A stretch of DNA of 64,000 nt from Paenalcaligenes sp052103955 (GTDB taxonomy: Bacteria > Pseudomonadota > Gammaproteobacteria > Burkholderiales > Burkholderiaceae_B). Positions 25,427 to 33,698 of this stretch are shown here, piece after piece (positions within the stretch are counted from its first letter, which is position 1; each line of letters opens with the position of its first letter). A model generated the notes under the pieces. The model ran no database searches. It was given only the letters and a program-made list of their open reading frames with translations, and was not told where the DNA came from. Where the stretch lies: positions 1-64,000 of the forward strand of contig JBQELO010000012.1 in the NCBI GenBank assembly GCA_052103955.1, written 5' to 3'. A program made the position numbers and the translations under genes.

Positions 25427-25984
25427 TTAGCGTGATTGCCCCGATAAACACACCAATTTGGCTAATGCTTTTGCTGATTCTATTTTCTCTGGCTGATACC
25501 CCTGTACCTGAGCACTCACAATCACCCCTTCGCCAAGCAAATACAACTGCTGTGCTCGCTGCTCTGACTGTAGTAGTTGAGCGTGCTGGCATAACGAGTG
25601 CACGTAATCCAATACCTCTTGCTTATGACTGGCCGCCTGTTGGTGTGGTGTCATTTCTGCCGCCGCGAACTCTGCTGCGGCATTAATAAAAGCACAACCA
25701 AAAAAACCCTCTTCTTGCGTCCAGCTAGCAATGAAATCTATATACGCCATGGGTCTTTGGGCCGTAGGAACCTGCTCTACAAAATGGCGCATTTTGTCCA
25801 TAAACCAATCATGACGCAAGGCTAGAGCAGCCTCTATCAGTAAATCTTTACTGGCGTAATGCCTATACAGTGTTTTCTTGGTCACCCCAGCCTCACGGCT
25901 AAGCAGCTCTACTCCGGTGGCGTGAAAGCCATGGCGATAAAAAAGTTGTAGTGAGGTAGATGCGATGTGTTGTGCAGTAGTCAT
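25427..25984 (-). CDS. TetR family transcriptional regulator
   Basis: 185 residues. The N-terminal HTH is typical: TSLQLFYRHGFHATGVELLSREAGVTKKTLYRHYASKDLLIEAAL (about residues 9-53). The C-terminal ligand domain has two Cys and GEGVIVSAQVQG. It is divergently transcribed from the HPP gene. Two GATC-centred palindromes lie immediately upstream of its start, so autorepression and control of the HPP gene are likely. Confidence 0.92.
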   Translation of the reverse strand: MTTAQHIASTSLQLFYRHGFHATGVELLSREAGVTKKTLYRHYASKDLLIEAALALRHDWFMDKMRHFVEQVPTAQRPMAYIDFIASWTQEEGFFGCAFINAAAEFAAAEMTPHQQAASHKQEVLDYVHSLCQHAQLLQSEQRAQQLYLLGEGVIVSAQVQGYQPEKIESAKALAKLVCLSGQSR

Positions 25985-25994
25985 GACAGTAGGT

Positions 25995-26030
25995 ATACCG
26001 ATCGGTTGACATAAGGATACTGATCAGTAT
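25995..26030. promoter_or_regulatory. Probable TetR operators
   Basis: ACCGATCGGT (25997-26006) and ATACTGATCAGTAT (26017-26030) are perfect palindromes sharing AYYGATCRRT-type cores, 22 bp between centres. They lie 13 bp from the tetR start and 47 bp from the HPP gene start. Confidence 0.65.
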
Positions 26031-26076
26031 ACTAACTCAATCCCATACAACCCGCTATCTAAAAAGAGTCTTAGCC

Positions 26077-26577
26077 ATGTCCCTACGTCGCTTACTTACT
26101 TCCAACGCGCCCCCCGCTCCACCATTGACCTTCATTTTTATCTCATCTGTTGGGGCGGCCATCGCCATTGCTATCACTGGCTGGTTAAGCGTGTTGTCTG
26201 GCACACCATGGTTAATGGCCCCCTTTGGTGCTAGTTGTGTGCTGGCCTTTGGCGTGCCGGACTCCCCGTTAGCTCAGCCTCGCGCCATTGTTGGCGGCCA
26301 TCTGGTTGCCACCGCGGTAGGCTTAATAGTGCTGTTTTTGTTTGGCGATGGCTGGTTAGCCGCTGCATGCAGCGTAGGCTTAGCACTGGCTGCCATGCAA
26401 ATCACTCGAACAGTTCATGCCCCTGCTGGTGCAGACCCTCTGATTGTGATTGCTGCCCACACCTCCATAGGCTATTTGGTATCACCCGTATTGTTAGGTT
26501 CATTAGTCATTGTGCTGATTGCCTACTTTGTAAATAATGCAAGAAACGCAGGCAGTTACCCAAAATACTGGCTTTGA
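26077..26577 (+). CDS. HPP family integral membrane protein
   Basis: 166 residues with about five hydrophobic spans. HPP-family pattern: PWLMAPFGASCVLAFGVPDSPLAQPRAIVGGHLVATAVG, and later RTVHAPAGADPLIV where the family-naming HPP reads HAP. No CBS domains. Family members have been linked to nitrite or small anion transport in plant plastids; the bacterial role is largely unknown. Likely regulated by the divergent TetR. Confidence 0.82.
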   Translation: MSLRRLLTSNAPPAPPLTFIFISSVGAAIAIAITGWLSVLSGTPWLMAPFGASCVLAFGVPDSPLAQPRAIVGGHLVATAVGLIVLFLFGDGWLAAACSVGLALAAMQITRTVHAPAGADPLIVIAAHTSIGYLVSPVLLGSLVIVLIAYFVNNARNAGSYPKYWL

Positions 26578-26866
26578 TACCCTACTATTTCATTTTCAAG
26601 ACAAGTCATCATTCGCAACTCGTTACTCCCTGTTGAAGATGCTTTCTTGACAATGCATCCCCCTACCCATAACAATCAATTAGTTTATTGAATCAGCACC
26701 ATCCCAGCATCTAGTCCCGTATAAGAAAGCACACTTGGGCAGCTTTCCTTACACTGGCATCTGGTACGTATACATTTTTATGCATCACGCACAGCGCAGG
26801 CGCTGCCTAGCCCTGTGCGTGACTGTCATCCACTGCAACTAGGCATACAGCGATAAGGCTTAACGC

Positions 26867-28051
26867 ATGTTCACAAAAACCATGCATCAGCAAGTGTTTC
26901 TGCTTGCTAGCGCTCAGGCGTTATTTCAAATCGTTTATGTGGCCGTTATGACCATCGGTGCCTTGGCTGGCGCCGCCATTTCCGGCTCCGCCCGCTGGGC
27001 CACACTGCCTATTGCCAGCATGTTTTTAGGTACTGCCGTGATGATGTTTCCGGCATCGCTATGGATGGCTAAAGTAGGCCGACGCCCAGGATTTTTGCTT
27101 GGTGCATTGCTAGGTACCCTGGGTGGTCTTATCGCCAGTCTGGGGATTGCAGAAAACTCCTTAACCATCTTAGGCGCAGGAACCTTCCTCATAGGGTGCT
27201 ATCAAGCTTTTGCCCAGTTTTATCGATTTGCGGCAAGCGAGATAGCCGATAGCAGCTTCAGGCCCAGAGCCATTTCTCTGGTATTAGCGGGTGGCGTCGC
27301 AGCCGCGCTTATTGGGCCTGCACTAGCGCAGGTGGGTGGCCCACTCATGCGTCCCCAATACTTGGGCTCGTTTCTGATTATTGCCATGCTGTGCTTAGTG
27401 TCCATAGGGGTGCTACAGGGCTTTCATGTTCCACCGGTGTATGCCGCGGTTACCGACAAAGACACACCAGCACGCCCATGGCTGGCTATTGTTACGCAGC
27501 CTACGTATTTGGTGGCGCTATTTGGTGGTGCGACTAGCTACGGCATCATGATCTTAGCCATGACTGCCACCCCTTTGGCGATGCTGCTGCACAGCCACGA
27601 ACTGGGTACTGCCGCTGCGGTCATTCAACTGCACGTCTTGGCCATGTTCTTGCCATCGTTTTTTACCGGATCGCTAATCACCCAGTTTGGGGTGTTACGC
27701 GTCATGCTAGTGGGGGCGTTACTGTTTGTTGGGCATATTTTACTTACGCTCACAGGCACCAGTTTAGTGTCATTTATGAGTTCTCTGATTTCGCTAGGTA
27801 TAGGCTGGAATTTTATGTATATAGGCGGAACCACATTACTGACTAGCACCTACAGCCCCTTAGAAAAATCGCGTGCCCAAGCCACCAACGACATGGTCAT
27901 TTTTATTGTCGGTGTGCTCTGCTCGTTTAGTGCTGGGTGGCTGTTAGAGGTAGTGGGTTGGAGCCTAATGAATCTCATACTGCTGCCGTGGTTAGCCCTT
28001 TCTGTATTGTCATTGCTTTGGCTGCACCGTCGCACTACACCCATAAAATAA
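26867..28051 (+). CDS. Major facilitator superfamily transporter
   Basis: 394 residues, 12 predicted spans. The conserved loop 2-3 motif appears as LWMAKVGRRPGFLLGALLGTLGG, and a second cytoplasmic signature as GSLITQFGVLRVMLVGALL. Residues IADSSFRPRAISLVLAGGVAAALIGP match the YfmO/YnfM-like proton-driven efflux group. Substrate unknown. The 289 bp upstream contain no gene. Confidence 0.88.
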   Translation: MFTKTMHQQVFLLASAQALFQIVYVAVMTIGALAGAAISGSARWATLPIASMFLGTAVMMFPASLWMAKVGRRPGFLLGALLGTLGGLIASLGIAENSLTILGAGTFLIGCYQAFAQFYRFAASEIADSSFRPRAISLVLAGGVAAALIGPALAQVGGPLMRPQYLGSFLIIAMLCLVSIGVLQGFHVPPVYAAVTDKDTPARPWLAIVTQPTYLVALFGGATSYGIMILAMTATPLAMLLHSHELGTAAAVIQLHVLAMFLPSFFTGSLITQFGVLRVMLVGALLFVGHILLTLTGTSLVSFMSSLISLGIGWNFMYIGGTTLLTSTYSPLEKSRAQATNDMVIFIVGVLCSFSAGWLLEVVGWSLMNLILLPWLALSVLSLLWLHRRTTPIK

Positions 28052-28093
28052 TCGTGTCATACTGAAGCTGTTTTATCACTACATCAGTATTCC

Positions 28094-28597
28094 ATGGTTA
28101 CCATCCTCCCCCTAGAACCACAGCAGTGGATGCAGCACAAAACACTGCGATTACGTGCCTTGCTAGATTCCCCCGATGCTTTTGGCAGTACCTACGAAGC
28201 TGAATGTATCCAGTCTGATAGCCAGTGGGAGCTACGCATTGCTACCGCCTTAGCACAGCCACGAAACAAAGCCTTTATTGCCTACCACGATCATCAAGCC
28301 TGTGGCTTAGTGTGGTGCCAGCTTGCGATGGATAATGCCACCACTGCTGAGCTTTTTCAGATGTGGGTGGCCCCCGAGCAGCGGGGCTTAGGCGCAGGAA
28401 AACACTTACTGAACGCCGCCATACAATGGCTACAAGCCGTTGGTGTGCAGCGTATACAGTTAGGCGTCACACAAACCAATACGGCTGCCATACGGTTATA
28501 CCAAGGCTACGGGTTTACTGCTGTGGGTGAACCCTCAGCCTTACGCGATGGCTCACCCTTACTGTCGCAAACCATGCTGTTAACACTGGCTCCATAA
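28094..28597 (+). CDS. GNAT family N-acetyltransferase
   Basis: 167 residues. Full GNAT core: LRLRALLDSPDAFGSTYEAE at the N-terminus, MWVAPEQRGLGAGKHLLNAAIQWL with the acetyl-CoA loop RGLGAG, then LGVTQTNTAAIRLYQGYGFTAVGE. Similar enzymes act on protein N-termini or small amines. Starts 42 bp after the MFS gene and may be co-transcribed with it. Confidence 0.9.
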   Translation: MVTILPLEPQQWMQHKTLRLRALLDSPDAFGSTYEAECIQSDSQWELRIATALAQPRNKAFIAYHDHQACGLVWCQLAMDNATTAELFQMWVAPEQRGLGAGKHLLNAAIQWLQAVGVQRIQLGVTQTNTAAIRLYQGYGFTAVGEPSALRDGSPLLSQTMLLTLAP

Positions 28598-28676
28598 ATC
28601 TTGTTCTAATCTCCACACTCTCTACACCTGATGGCATTAGCATTGATTATCCCTACGATTTATCTTCATCATTGCT

Positions 28677-29450
28677 ATGCTTAGCTCTACTCAATCGCAC
28701 CTCAGCCCTACCCTACCTTGCATTACCAGCACACCTCTACAAGCAGAGTTTCAACCTGTAGTGGATGAAGTTAGCCACGCCTTAGCGCGCATAGTGGGTG
28801 ATAACTTGGATAGCATTTACCTGTATGGCAGTGTGGCCAAGGGCATGGCAAAAGTTGGGGTTTCTGACGTAGACATCTGCTTAATTACCACGCACCCCTT
28901 ATCGACAGTACAGAGCGAACAGCTTGCTACCTTGTGCGAAACCACGGCAGCACGCCACTTCAGTGTGAGCAAGATAGACATTGACTGCGGTACACGAGAA
29001 CAAGTGCTAGCAGCGCAAAACCGCTATAGCTGGGGTTACTGGATTAAGCACCATTGCCGCTGTATTCAAGGCGATGACTTAGCCGAGCACTTCCAACCCT
29101 TCACTCCTTCGCGTGAGATTGCGCTAGCTGTTAATGGTGATTACCACGGTGTACTTCAAGGCTATCTACAGCGCTTACAAGAAACCGCACCTGAACACCA
29201 TCTACGACGTTTACAAAAAGAGGCGTCTAGAAAACTGATTCGTGCGACAAACATCCTGCGTCCCGCCTCATCGGCTTACTGGCCTGCTACGTTGGCCGAG
29301 CACGTAAACTTTGCTGCCCAGCACTCGCCCGGTACAGTAGATTTTCTACCGTTTTTCTTACTGCAAGCCCATACTCCCACAGCACCTGTGCCAGAGTTCT
29401 GCGAACGTTTGCAACAGGCACTGCAATGGATGCAACAGCAGCAATCGTAG
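28677..29450 (+). CDS. Nucleotidyltransferase-fold protein (aminoglycoside adenylyltransferase-like)
   Basis: 257 residues. The N-terminal domain carries the polymerase-beta-type motif LYGSVAKGMAKVGVSDVDICLI (GS...DxD) and a third acidic position in SKIDIDCG. The helical C-terminal region resembles the DUF4111-type partner of AadA enzymes only loosely. It may be an adenylyltransferase for a small molecule or a minimal NTase. A resistance phenotype should not be assumed. SD is weak. Confidence 0.75.
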   Translation: MLSSTQSHLSPTLPCITSTPLQAEFQPVVDEVSHALARIVGDNLDSIYLYGSVAKGMAKVGVSDVDICLITTHPLSTVQSEQLATLCETTAARHFSVSKIDIDCGTREQVLAAQNRYSWGYWIKHHCRCIQGDDLAEHFQPFTPSREIALAVNGDYHGVLQGYLQRLQETAPEHHLRRLQKEASRKLIRATNILRPASSAYWPATLAEHVNFAAQHSPGTVDFLPFFLLQAHTPTAPVPEFCERLQQALQWMQQQQS

Positions 29451-29544
29451 CCTAACAACACAAACAGGGTGATTACTAGGGTGACAAGCACTTTTACCCA
29501 CGGTACAACCTAGTCTTCCCCTTTTTACGGCTTACGAGCTTTTT

Positions 29545-29874
29545 ATGCAGCTAAACTCTATTCCCTTTGGCCTTACTGACTGGTCCACTATCACCCCTAC
29601 CGAACATCCAGGCATACATGGCGTAGCCTACTGGCGCACCTGCCATTTTGGTGATATACGTGTGCGTATGGTGGAGTATTCAGCCGGCTATTTAGCCGAC
29701 CACTGGTGCAGCAAAGGCCACATTTTGCTGTGCTTAGAAGGCAGTTTAGACACTGAGCTAGACGATGGACGTCGTTTTACACTCACACCCGGCATCAGCT
29801 ATCAGGTGGCCGACAATGCAGAAGCTCACCGATCAAGCACCCAAACAGGCGCTAAACTTTTCATCGTTGACTGA
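29545..29874 (+). CDS. DHCW-type cupin-fold protein
   Basis: 109 residues. Single cupin barrel: VRMVEYSAGYLADHWCSKGHILLCLEGSLDTELDDGR, with the characteristic DHWC..GH segment (normally DHCW) supplying metal ligands, then GISYQVADNAEAHRSSTQTG. This is the conserved uncharacterised DHCW motif family. Enzymatic role unknown. Confidence 0.85.
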   Translation: MQLNSIPFGLTDWSTITPTEHPGIHGVAYWRTCHFGDIRVRMVEYSAGYLADHWCSKGHILLCLEGSLDTELDDGRRFTLTPGISYQVADNAEAHRSSTQTGAKLFIVD

Positions 29875-29928
29875 CAACTAGTCATAAGGCGCTACACTAT
29901 CTGCACCTCTTGTTGCCAGACAGCTGCC

Positions 29929-31344
29929 ATGCGCCTAAATCTTTTTCTAAAGCTCTTTTTAGCCATACTCGCAACCAGCATCTTGTTGATTGTTGCCATG
30001 GGCGGCGCCATTCGCTGGAGTTTTGACCGCGGTTTCGTGGACTACCGACTAGAGCGCGAACAACAACGTGTAGAGTCGTTGGCGTCGTTCTTATTAGATG
30101 AGTATGAGCAGCAAGGCAACTGGTCTTTCATCGAGGGAAGCCGGTCCCGATGGTGGCGAGCCTTGCGTGCAACCAGCGACGACTCACCTAACCATGGTAA
30201 CCCCGGCCATGGTGGGTCATCTGGGCATGGCCCCGGTCCTGGTGGTATGCCACTTATTGCCTTAGTGGGACCAAACGACAGGCTAATCGCTGGTTCGTTA
30301 GGCCGACAATCGCCCAACTGGCTACGCCGTGAATTGCTACAAAACGGCACGCTGATTGGTACCCTACTCTATGCGCCACCACCGCCCGATGCAGGCGTGT
30401 TAACCAGCACAGCAGAGCAGCGTTTCCAGCAACAACAACTGCAGGCCACATGGTCTATTGCTGGGCTCAGTGTGTTGCTGGCTGCCTTGGTCAGCTACCT
30501 GCTTGCCCGTCTACTGCTAGCTCCCATACAACGCATGGGACGAGCCACCCGACAAGTTGCCGCCGGTGACTACAGCGTGCGTATTCCCATACACAGCCAA
30601 GACGAATTGGGACAGTTAGCGCAAGACTTCAATGCTATGGCGCGATCCTTAGCCGCCACCGAAAAACTACGCTTGGCCTTGGTGGCCGATATCTCGCACG
30701 AGTTGCGTACCCCCCTTGCTATTTTGCAAGGCGAGATTGAAGCCTTGCTAGACGGGCTACGCCAACCCACACCCGAAACGCTACAGTCCTTAAAACAAGA
30801 AGTGGTGCAGCTAAACCAACTGATCAACGACTTGCATATGCTGTCTTTAGCCGACTCTGGTGCCCTAGAGTTTGAGCTGCGCCCCAACACCGATCTACAT
30901 GCTATTTTGCAACGCTGTTATGACGCGTATAGACCTCGTCTAGAAACCAAAGGGCTACGCCTGAGTATGGATGTACCGCAGCTTCCTACCTTACAAGCTG
31001 ACAGCACACGCTTAAATCAGTTATTTAGCAATGTATTGGAAAACTCCCTACGCTATACCCATGCGCCGGGTGAGGTACACCTACACGCTCATCAGAGCAA
31101 TGACAGCTTGCACATTTTTATTGATGACTCTGCCCCTGGAGTAGCGTCTGAACATTTGCCTCGCCTGTGTGAACGCCTGTATAGGGTAGACCCCTCCCGT
31201 AGTCGCGCCTTGGGGGGCTCGGGCTTAGGGTTGGCCTTATGCGAACGCATTGCCCATGCTCATGGCGGCCATATTCAAGCGCAACACTCGCCCTTAGGCG
31301 GTGTGCGCATTCATGTTGTGCTTCCTTTAACACAAACATCATGA
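29929..31344 (+). CDS. baeS: Sensor histidine kinase, BaeS-like
   Basis: 471 residues. TM1 about 5-28, a periplasmic domain with a Gly/His-rich stretch (NHGNPGHGGSSGHGPGPGG, about 85-105) that might bind metal, TM2 about 180-200, HAMP (about 200-252), HisKA with phospho-acceptor His in VADISHELRTPLAIL, and HATPase (NVLENSLRYTHAPG, GGSGLGLAL). The gene overlaps its response regulator by 4 bp (ATGA). The kinase-before-regulator order and the Spy-like gene downstream fit the BaeSR envelope-stress system. Confidence 0.85.
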   Translation: MRLNLFLKLFLAILATSILLIVAMGGAIRWSFDRGFVDYRLEREQQRVESLASFLLDEYEQQGNWSFIEGSRSRWWRALRATSDDSPNHGNPGHGGSSGHGPGPGGMPLIALVGPNDRLIAGSLGRQSPNWLRRELLQNGTLIGTLLYAPPPPDAGVLTSTAEQRFQQQQLQATWSIAGLSVLLAALVSYLLARLLLAPIQRMGRATRQVAAGDYSVRIPIHSQDELGQLAQDFNAMARSLAATEKLRLALVADISHELRTPLAILQGEIEALLDGLRQPTPETLQSLKQEVVQLNQLINDLHMLSLADSGALEFELRPNTDLHAILQRCYDAYRPRLETKGLRLSMDVPQLPTLQADSTRLNQLFSNVLENSLRYTHAPGEVHLHAHQSNDSLHIFIDDSAPGVASEHLPRLCERLYRVDPSRSRALGGSGLGLALCERIAHAHGGHIQAQHSPLGGVRIHVVLPLTQTS

Positions 31345-32033
31345 CCTCTACTGCACGTATTTTAATCGTTGAAGATGAACCCAAGCTGGTAGAACTGCTC
31401 ACGCTGTACTTAGAAGCGGCGGGCTATGCTTGCCATGCCGTGTTCGATGGCAATCACGTAGACGAAGCACTCACCTCTTTCAAGCCTGACCTCATGCTGT
31501 TAGATCTCATGTTACCGGGTAAAGATGGGCTAACCATTTGCAAAGAACTGCGCCAACACAGCCAACTACCTGTCATCATGGTGACAGCAAAAGTCGAAGA
31601 AATAGACCGACTGTTAGGCTTGGAGTTAGGTGCTGACGATTACCTGTGCAAACCCTACAGCCCGCGCGAAGTGGTAGCTCGTGTTAAAGCCGTACTACGA
31701 CGCTATCAACCGCAAGCCCCTGCTGCAGCTTCAGCGACATCGGGCGTGCACATTGATGAAACACGGTTTCTCGCCAAGCTAGATGGGGTCACCTTAGACC
31801 TCACTCCCGTTGAGTTCAGATTGTTTGCCTTAATGACCCATTCGCCCGGGCAAGTATTTAGTCGCGATCAGTTGCTAACCCTCATTTACGACGATCACCG
31901 CATTGTGACCGACCGTACCGTAGACAGCCATATCAAGAACCTACGCAAGAAACTAGAGGCCGTACGCCCCGAGCAAGAGGTGATACGTTCTATCTACGGT
32001 GTGGGCTACAAATTTGAAGAAGGCAGCGCGTAA
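31341..32033 (+). CDS. baeR: OmpR-family response regulator, BaeR-like
   Basis: 230 residues from the ATG at 31341, overlapping the kinase stop. A longer in-frame ORF inside the kinase gene is a shadow. Receiver domain: ILIVEDEPKLVELL with acidic pocket, phospho-acceptor Asp in LMLLDLMLPG, Lys in DDYLCKPYSP. C-terminal winged helix: LTPVEFRLFALMTHSPGQVFSRDQLL, DSHIKNLRKKLE, YGVGYKFE. Likely regulates envelope-stress genes including the downstream spy-like gene. Confidence 0.88.
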   Translation: MTSTARILIVEDEPKLVELLTLYLEAAGYACHAVFDGNHVDEALTSFKPDLMLLDLMLPGKDGLTICKELRQHSQLPVIMVTAKVEEIDRLLGLELGADDYLCKPYSPREVVARVKAVLRRYQPQAPAAASATSGVHIDETRFLAKLDGVTLDLTPVEFRLFALMTHSPGQVFSRDQLLTLIYDDHRIVTDRTVDSHIKNLRKKLEAVRPEQEVIRSIYGVGYKFEEGSA

Positions 32034-32130
32034 GCTTCACATTTTCTCCATACTTTTTGCCAATTTGCTGCACAGTGCCACCCTACTATGTAGTCATCAG
32101 CTCAATGCTTAATTCAAAAGGAGATTCACC

Positions 32131-32700
32131 ATGCTGAAACTACGTACCTCTCTCTTGGCTGCCACTGTTGCCGTAGCGGCTGTGTTTTCCCCTCTGTCTC
32201 AAGCAGTAGAAAGCACACCCCCAACCTCTAGCGCTATCCAAGTATCGGGTAACCAAGGCCCTAACGCTAACATGTCGCACTTTCGCGATCTGAACCTGAC
32301 ACAAGCACAACAAGACCAACTGTTTGAGCTGCGTCACCAGCAAGAGCCTGAAATGCGACGCCTGCATAATGTAGTACGCGATGCACGTAATGAACTGCGC
32401 GACACCTCGAATGCAGCCACCTTTGATGAAGCCAAAGCAAAAGCCAGCAGCGAAAAATTGGCCAAAGCCGAAGCCGACCTAAGCTTGCAACGCACTAGAC
32501 TACATGCGCAGCGTATGGCGGTGCTAACCCCTGAACAACGCGAACAGGTACAGCAACAGCAAGTGGCTAACCGCGATTACAACCGAGGCGATAGACACGG
32601 CAGTCGTGGAGACCGACGTGACCACCGCGGTAACAACATGGGTGATCACAACAACGGCCCACGCCATGGTGGTGGTCAGCAACACGGCAACTGCCTGTAA
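32131..32700 (+). CDS. Spy/CpxP-like periplasmic protein with His/Gly-rich tail
   Basis: 189 residues. Signal peptide ends SQA (about residue 25). Two LTxxQ-type motifs characteristic of Spy/CpxP are seen: LNLTQAQQDQLFELRHQQ and VLTPEQREQVQQQ, separated by a long charged helix. Beyond residue 155 the tail is unusually rich in Arg, Asp, Gly, Asn and His (HGSRGDRRDHRGNN, HNNGPRHGGGQQHG), suggesting metal binding or disorder. SD AAGGAG. Probable target of the adjacent BaeSR-like pair and a periplasmic chaperone. Confidence 0.82.
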   Translation: MLKLRTSLLAATVAVAAVFSPLSQAVESTPPTSSAIQVSGNQGPNANMSHFRDLNLTQAQQDQLFELRHQQEPEMRRLHNVVRDARNELRDTSNAATFDEAKAKASSEKLAKAEADLSLQRTRLHAQRMAVLTPEQREQVQQQQVANRDYNRGDRHGSRGDRRDHRGNNMGDHNNGPRHGGGQQHGNCL

Positions 32701-32729
32701 CTAAGGTAGCCGGTTTGGACAGCAGCACA

Positions 32730-33581
32730 TTACACGCTGTCCAAACCAATATCTAACACACGCACACTGTGTGTTAACCAACCCATCGCAATTTGGTTTA
32801 CCCCAGTTTTCGCTACTGCTACAGCGCTTTCTGGGGTAATGCTGCCAGAGGCTTCGCTGATTGCACGTCCCCCTATACGTTGCACAGCCTCAGCCAGCAT
32901 GGGTAAGGACATGTTATCCAGAAGTAGCATGTCCACCCCACACTCTAGTGCCTCATCTAATTGCTCCAGGGTATCCACTTCCAATTCAATTTTGACCAGA
33001 TAACCCGCGTTTTCCTTAGCCCGTGTCAAGGCGGCACGTACTCCTCCCGCAATGGAAACATGGTTATCTTTAATCAAAATAGCATCATCCAACCCAAAGC
33101 GATGATTGCTACCGCCCCCCACCCGCACCGCATATTTTTGCAGCATACGCATGCCTGGCATGGTTTTACGGGTGCAACTGACCTTAGTACCATACGGAGC
33201 AATCGCGCGAGCAATAGGCCTAGTTGCTGAAGCAATACCACTTAAATGCCCTAGAAAATTCAGTGCTGTACGCTCCGCCGCCAATAACGCCTGAGCATCA
33301 CCTTGCAGGGTCGCAATCACGGTACCAGGTAATAAGTCTGCCCCGTCTTGCTGCTGCACCTCGATACTGCACGTATTATCCATCAGCATAAAAGCCAGTT
33401 TTGCCACATCCATTCCTGCCAGCACCCCCGCTTCACGCGCCACCAACTGTAGCCGTGCCGTGGTACCTGCGGGAACGACAGCCTGACTGGTAATGTCACC
33501 CCCACGTCCCAAATCTTCTACTAATGCTGCCCGCACTACGGGTTCCAGCATCACCTGCGGCAAAGCATGGTGAGTGGTCAT
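32730..33581 (-). CDS. nadC: Nicotinate-nucleotide pyrophosphorylase (quinolinate phosphoribosyltransferase)
   Basis: 283 residues from the ATG at 33581, which has AAAGGAG at good spacing; the longer frame adds ten residues without one. Converts quinolinate and PRPP to nicotinate mononucleotide and CO2. Signature residues: LVAREAGVLAG, AERTALNFLGHLSGIA, SCTRKTMPGMRMLQKYAVRVGGGSNHR, ILIKDNH, and VDMLLLDNMS. Lies downstream of nnr and an NrtR-like regulator, so this is an NAD metabolism locus. Confidence 0.96.
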   Translation of the reverse strand: MTTHHALPQVMLEPVVRAALVEDLGRGGDITSQAVVPAGTTARLQLVAREAGVLAGMDVAKLAFMLMDNTCSIEVQQQDGADLLPGTVIATLQGDAQALLAAERTALNFLGHLSGIASATRPIARAIAPYGTKVSCTRKTMPGMRMLQKYAVRVGGGSNHRFGLDDAILIKDNHVSIAGGVRAALTRAKENAGYLVKIELEVDTLEQLDEALECGVDMLLLDNMSLPMLAEAVQRIGGRAISEASGSITPESAVAVAKTGVNQIAMGWLTHSVRVLDIGLDSV

Positions 33582-33636
33582 TATCGTTTCTCCTTTATCT
33601 ATTATGCTCATTTAGAGTATTTATAATGGTAAATAA

Positions 33637-33654
33637 AGCGCCTGTAAAGGCGCT
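33637..33654 (-). terminator. Hairpin, probable terminator between nnr and nadC
   Basis: Stem AGCGCC/GGCGCT with a 6-nt loop and TTTATTT on the minus strand. It implies nadC has its own promoter in 33582-33636. Confidence 0.55.
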
Positions 33655-33698
33655 GTGATGAAATCCAGTATAGTGCGTAGCGGCGCACCCCGCAATGC

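Noticed and set aside
28677..29450. Calling the nucleotidyltransferase an aadA resistance gene
   Set aside because: Only the generic NTase motif is clear; the C-terminal half does not show the AadA signature well enough.
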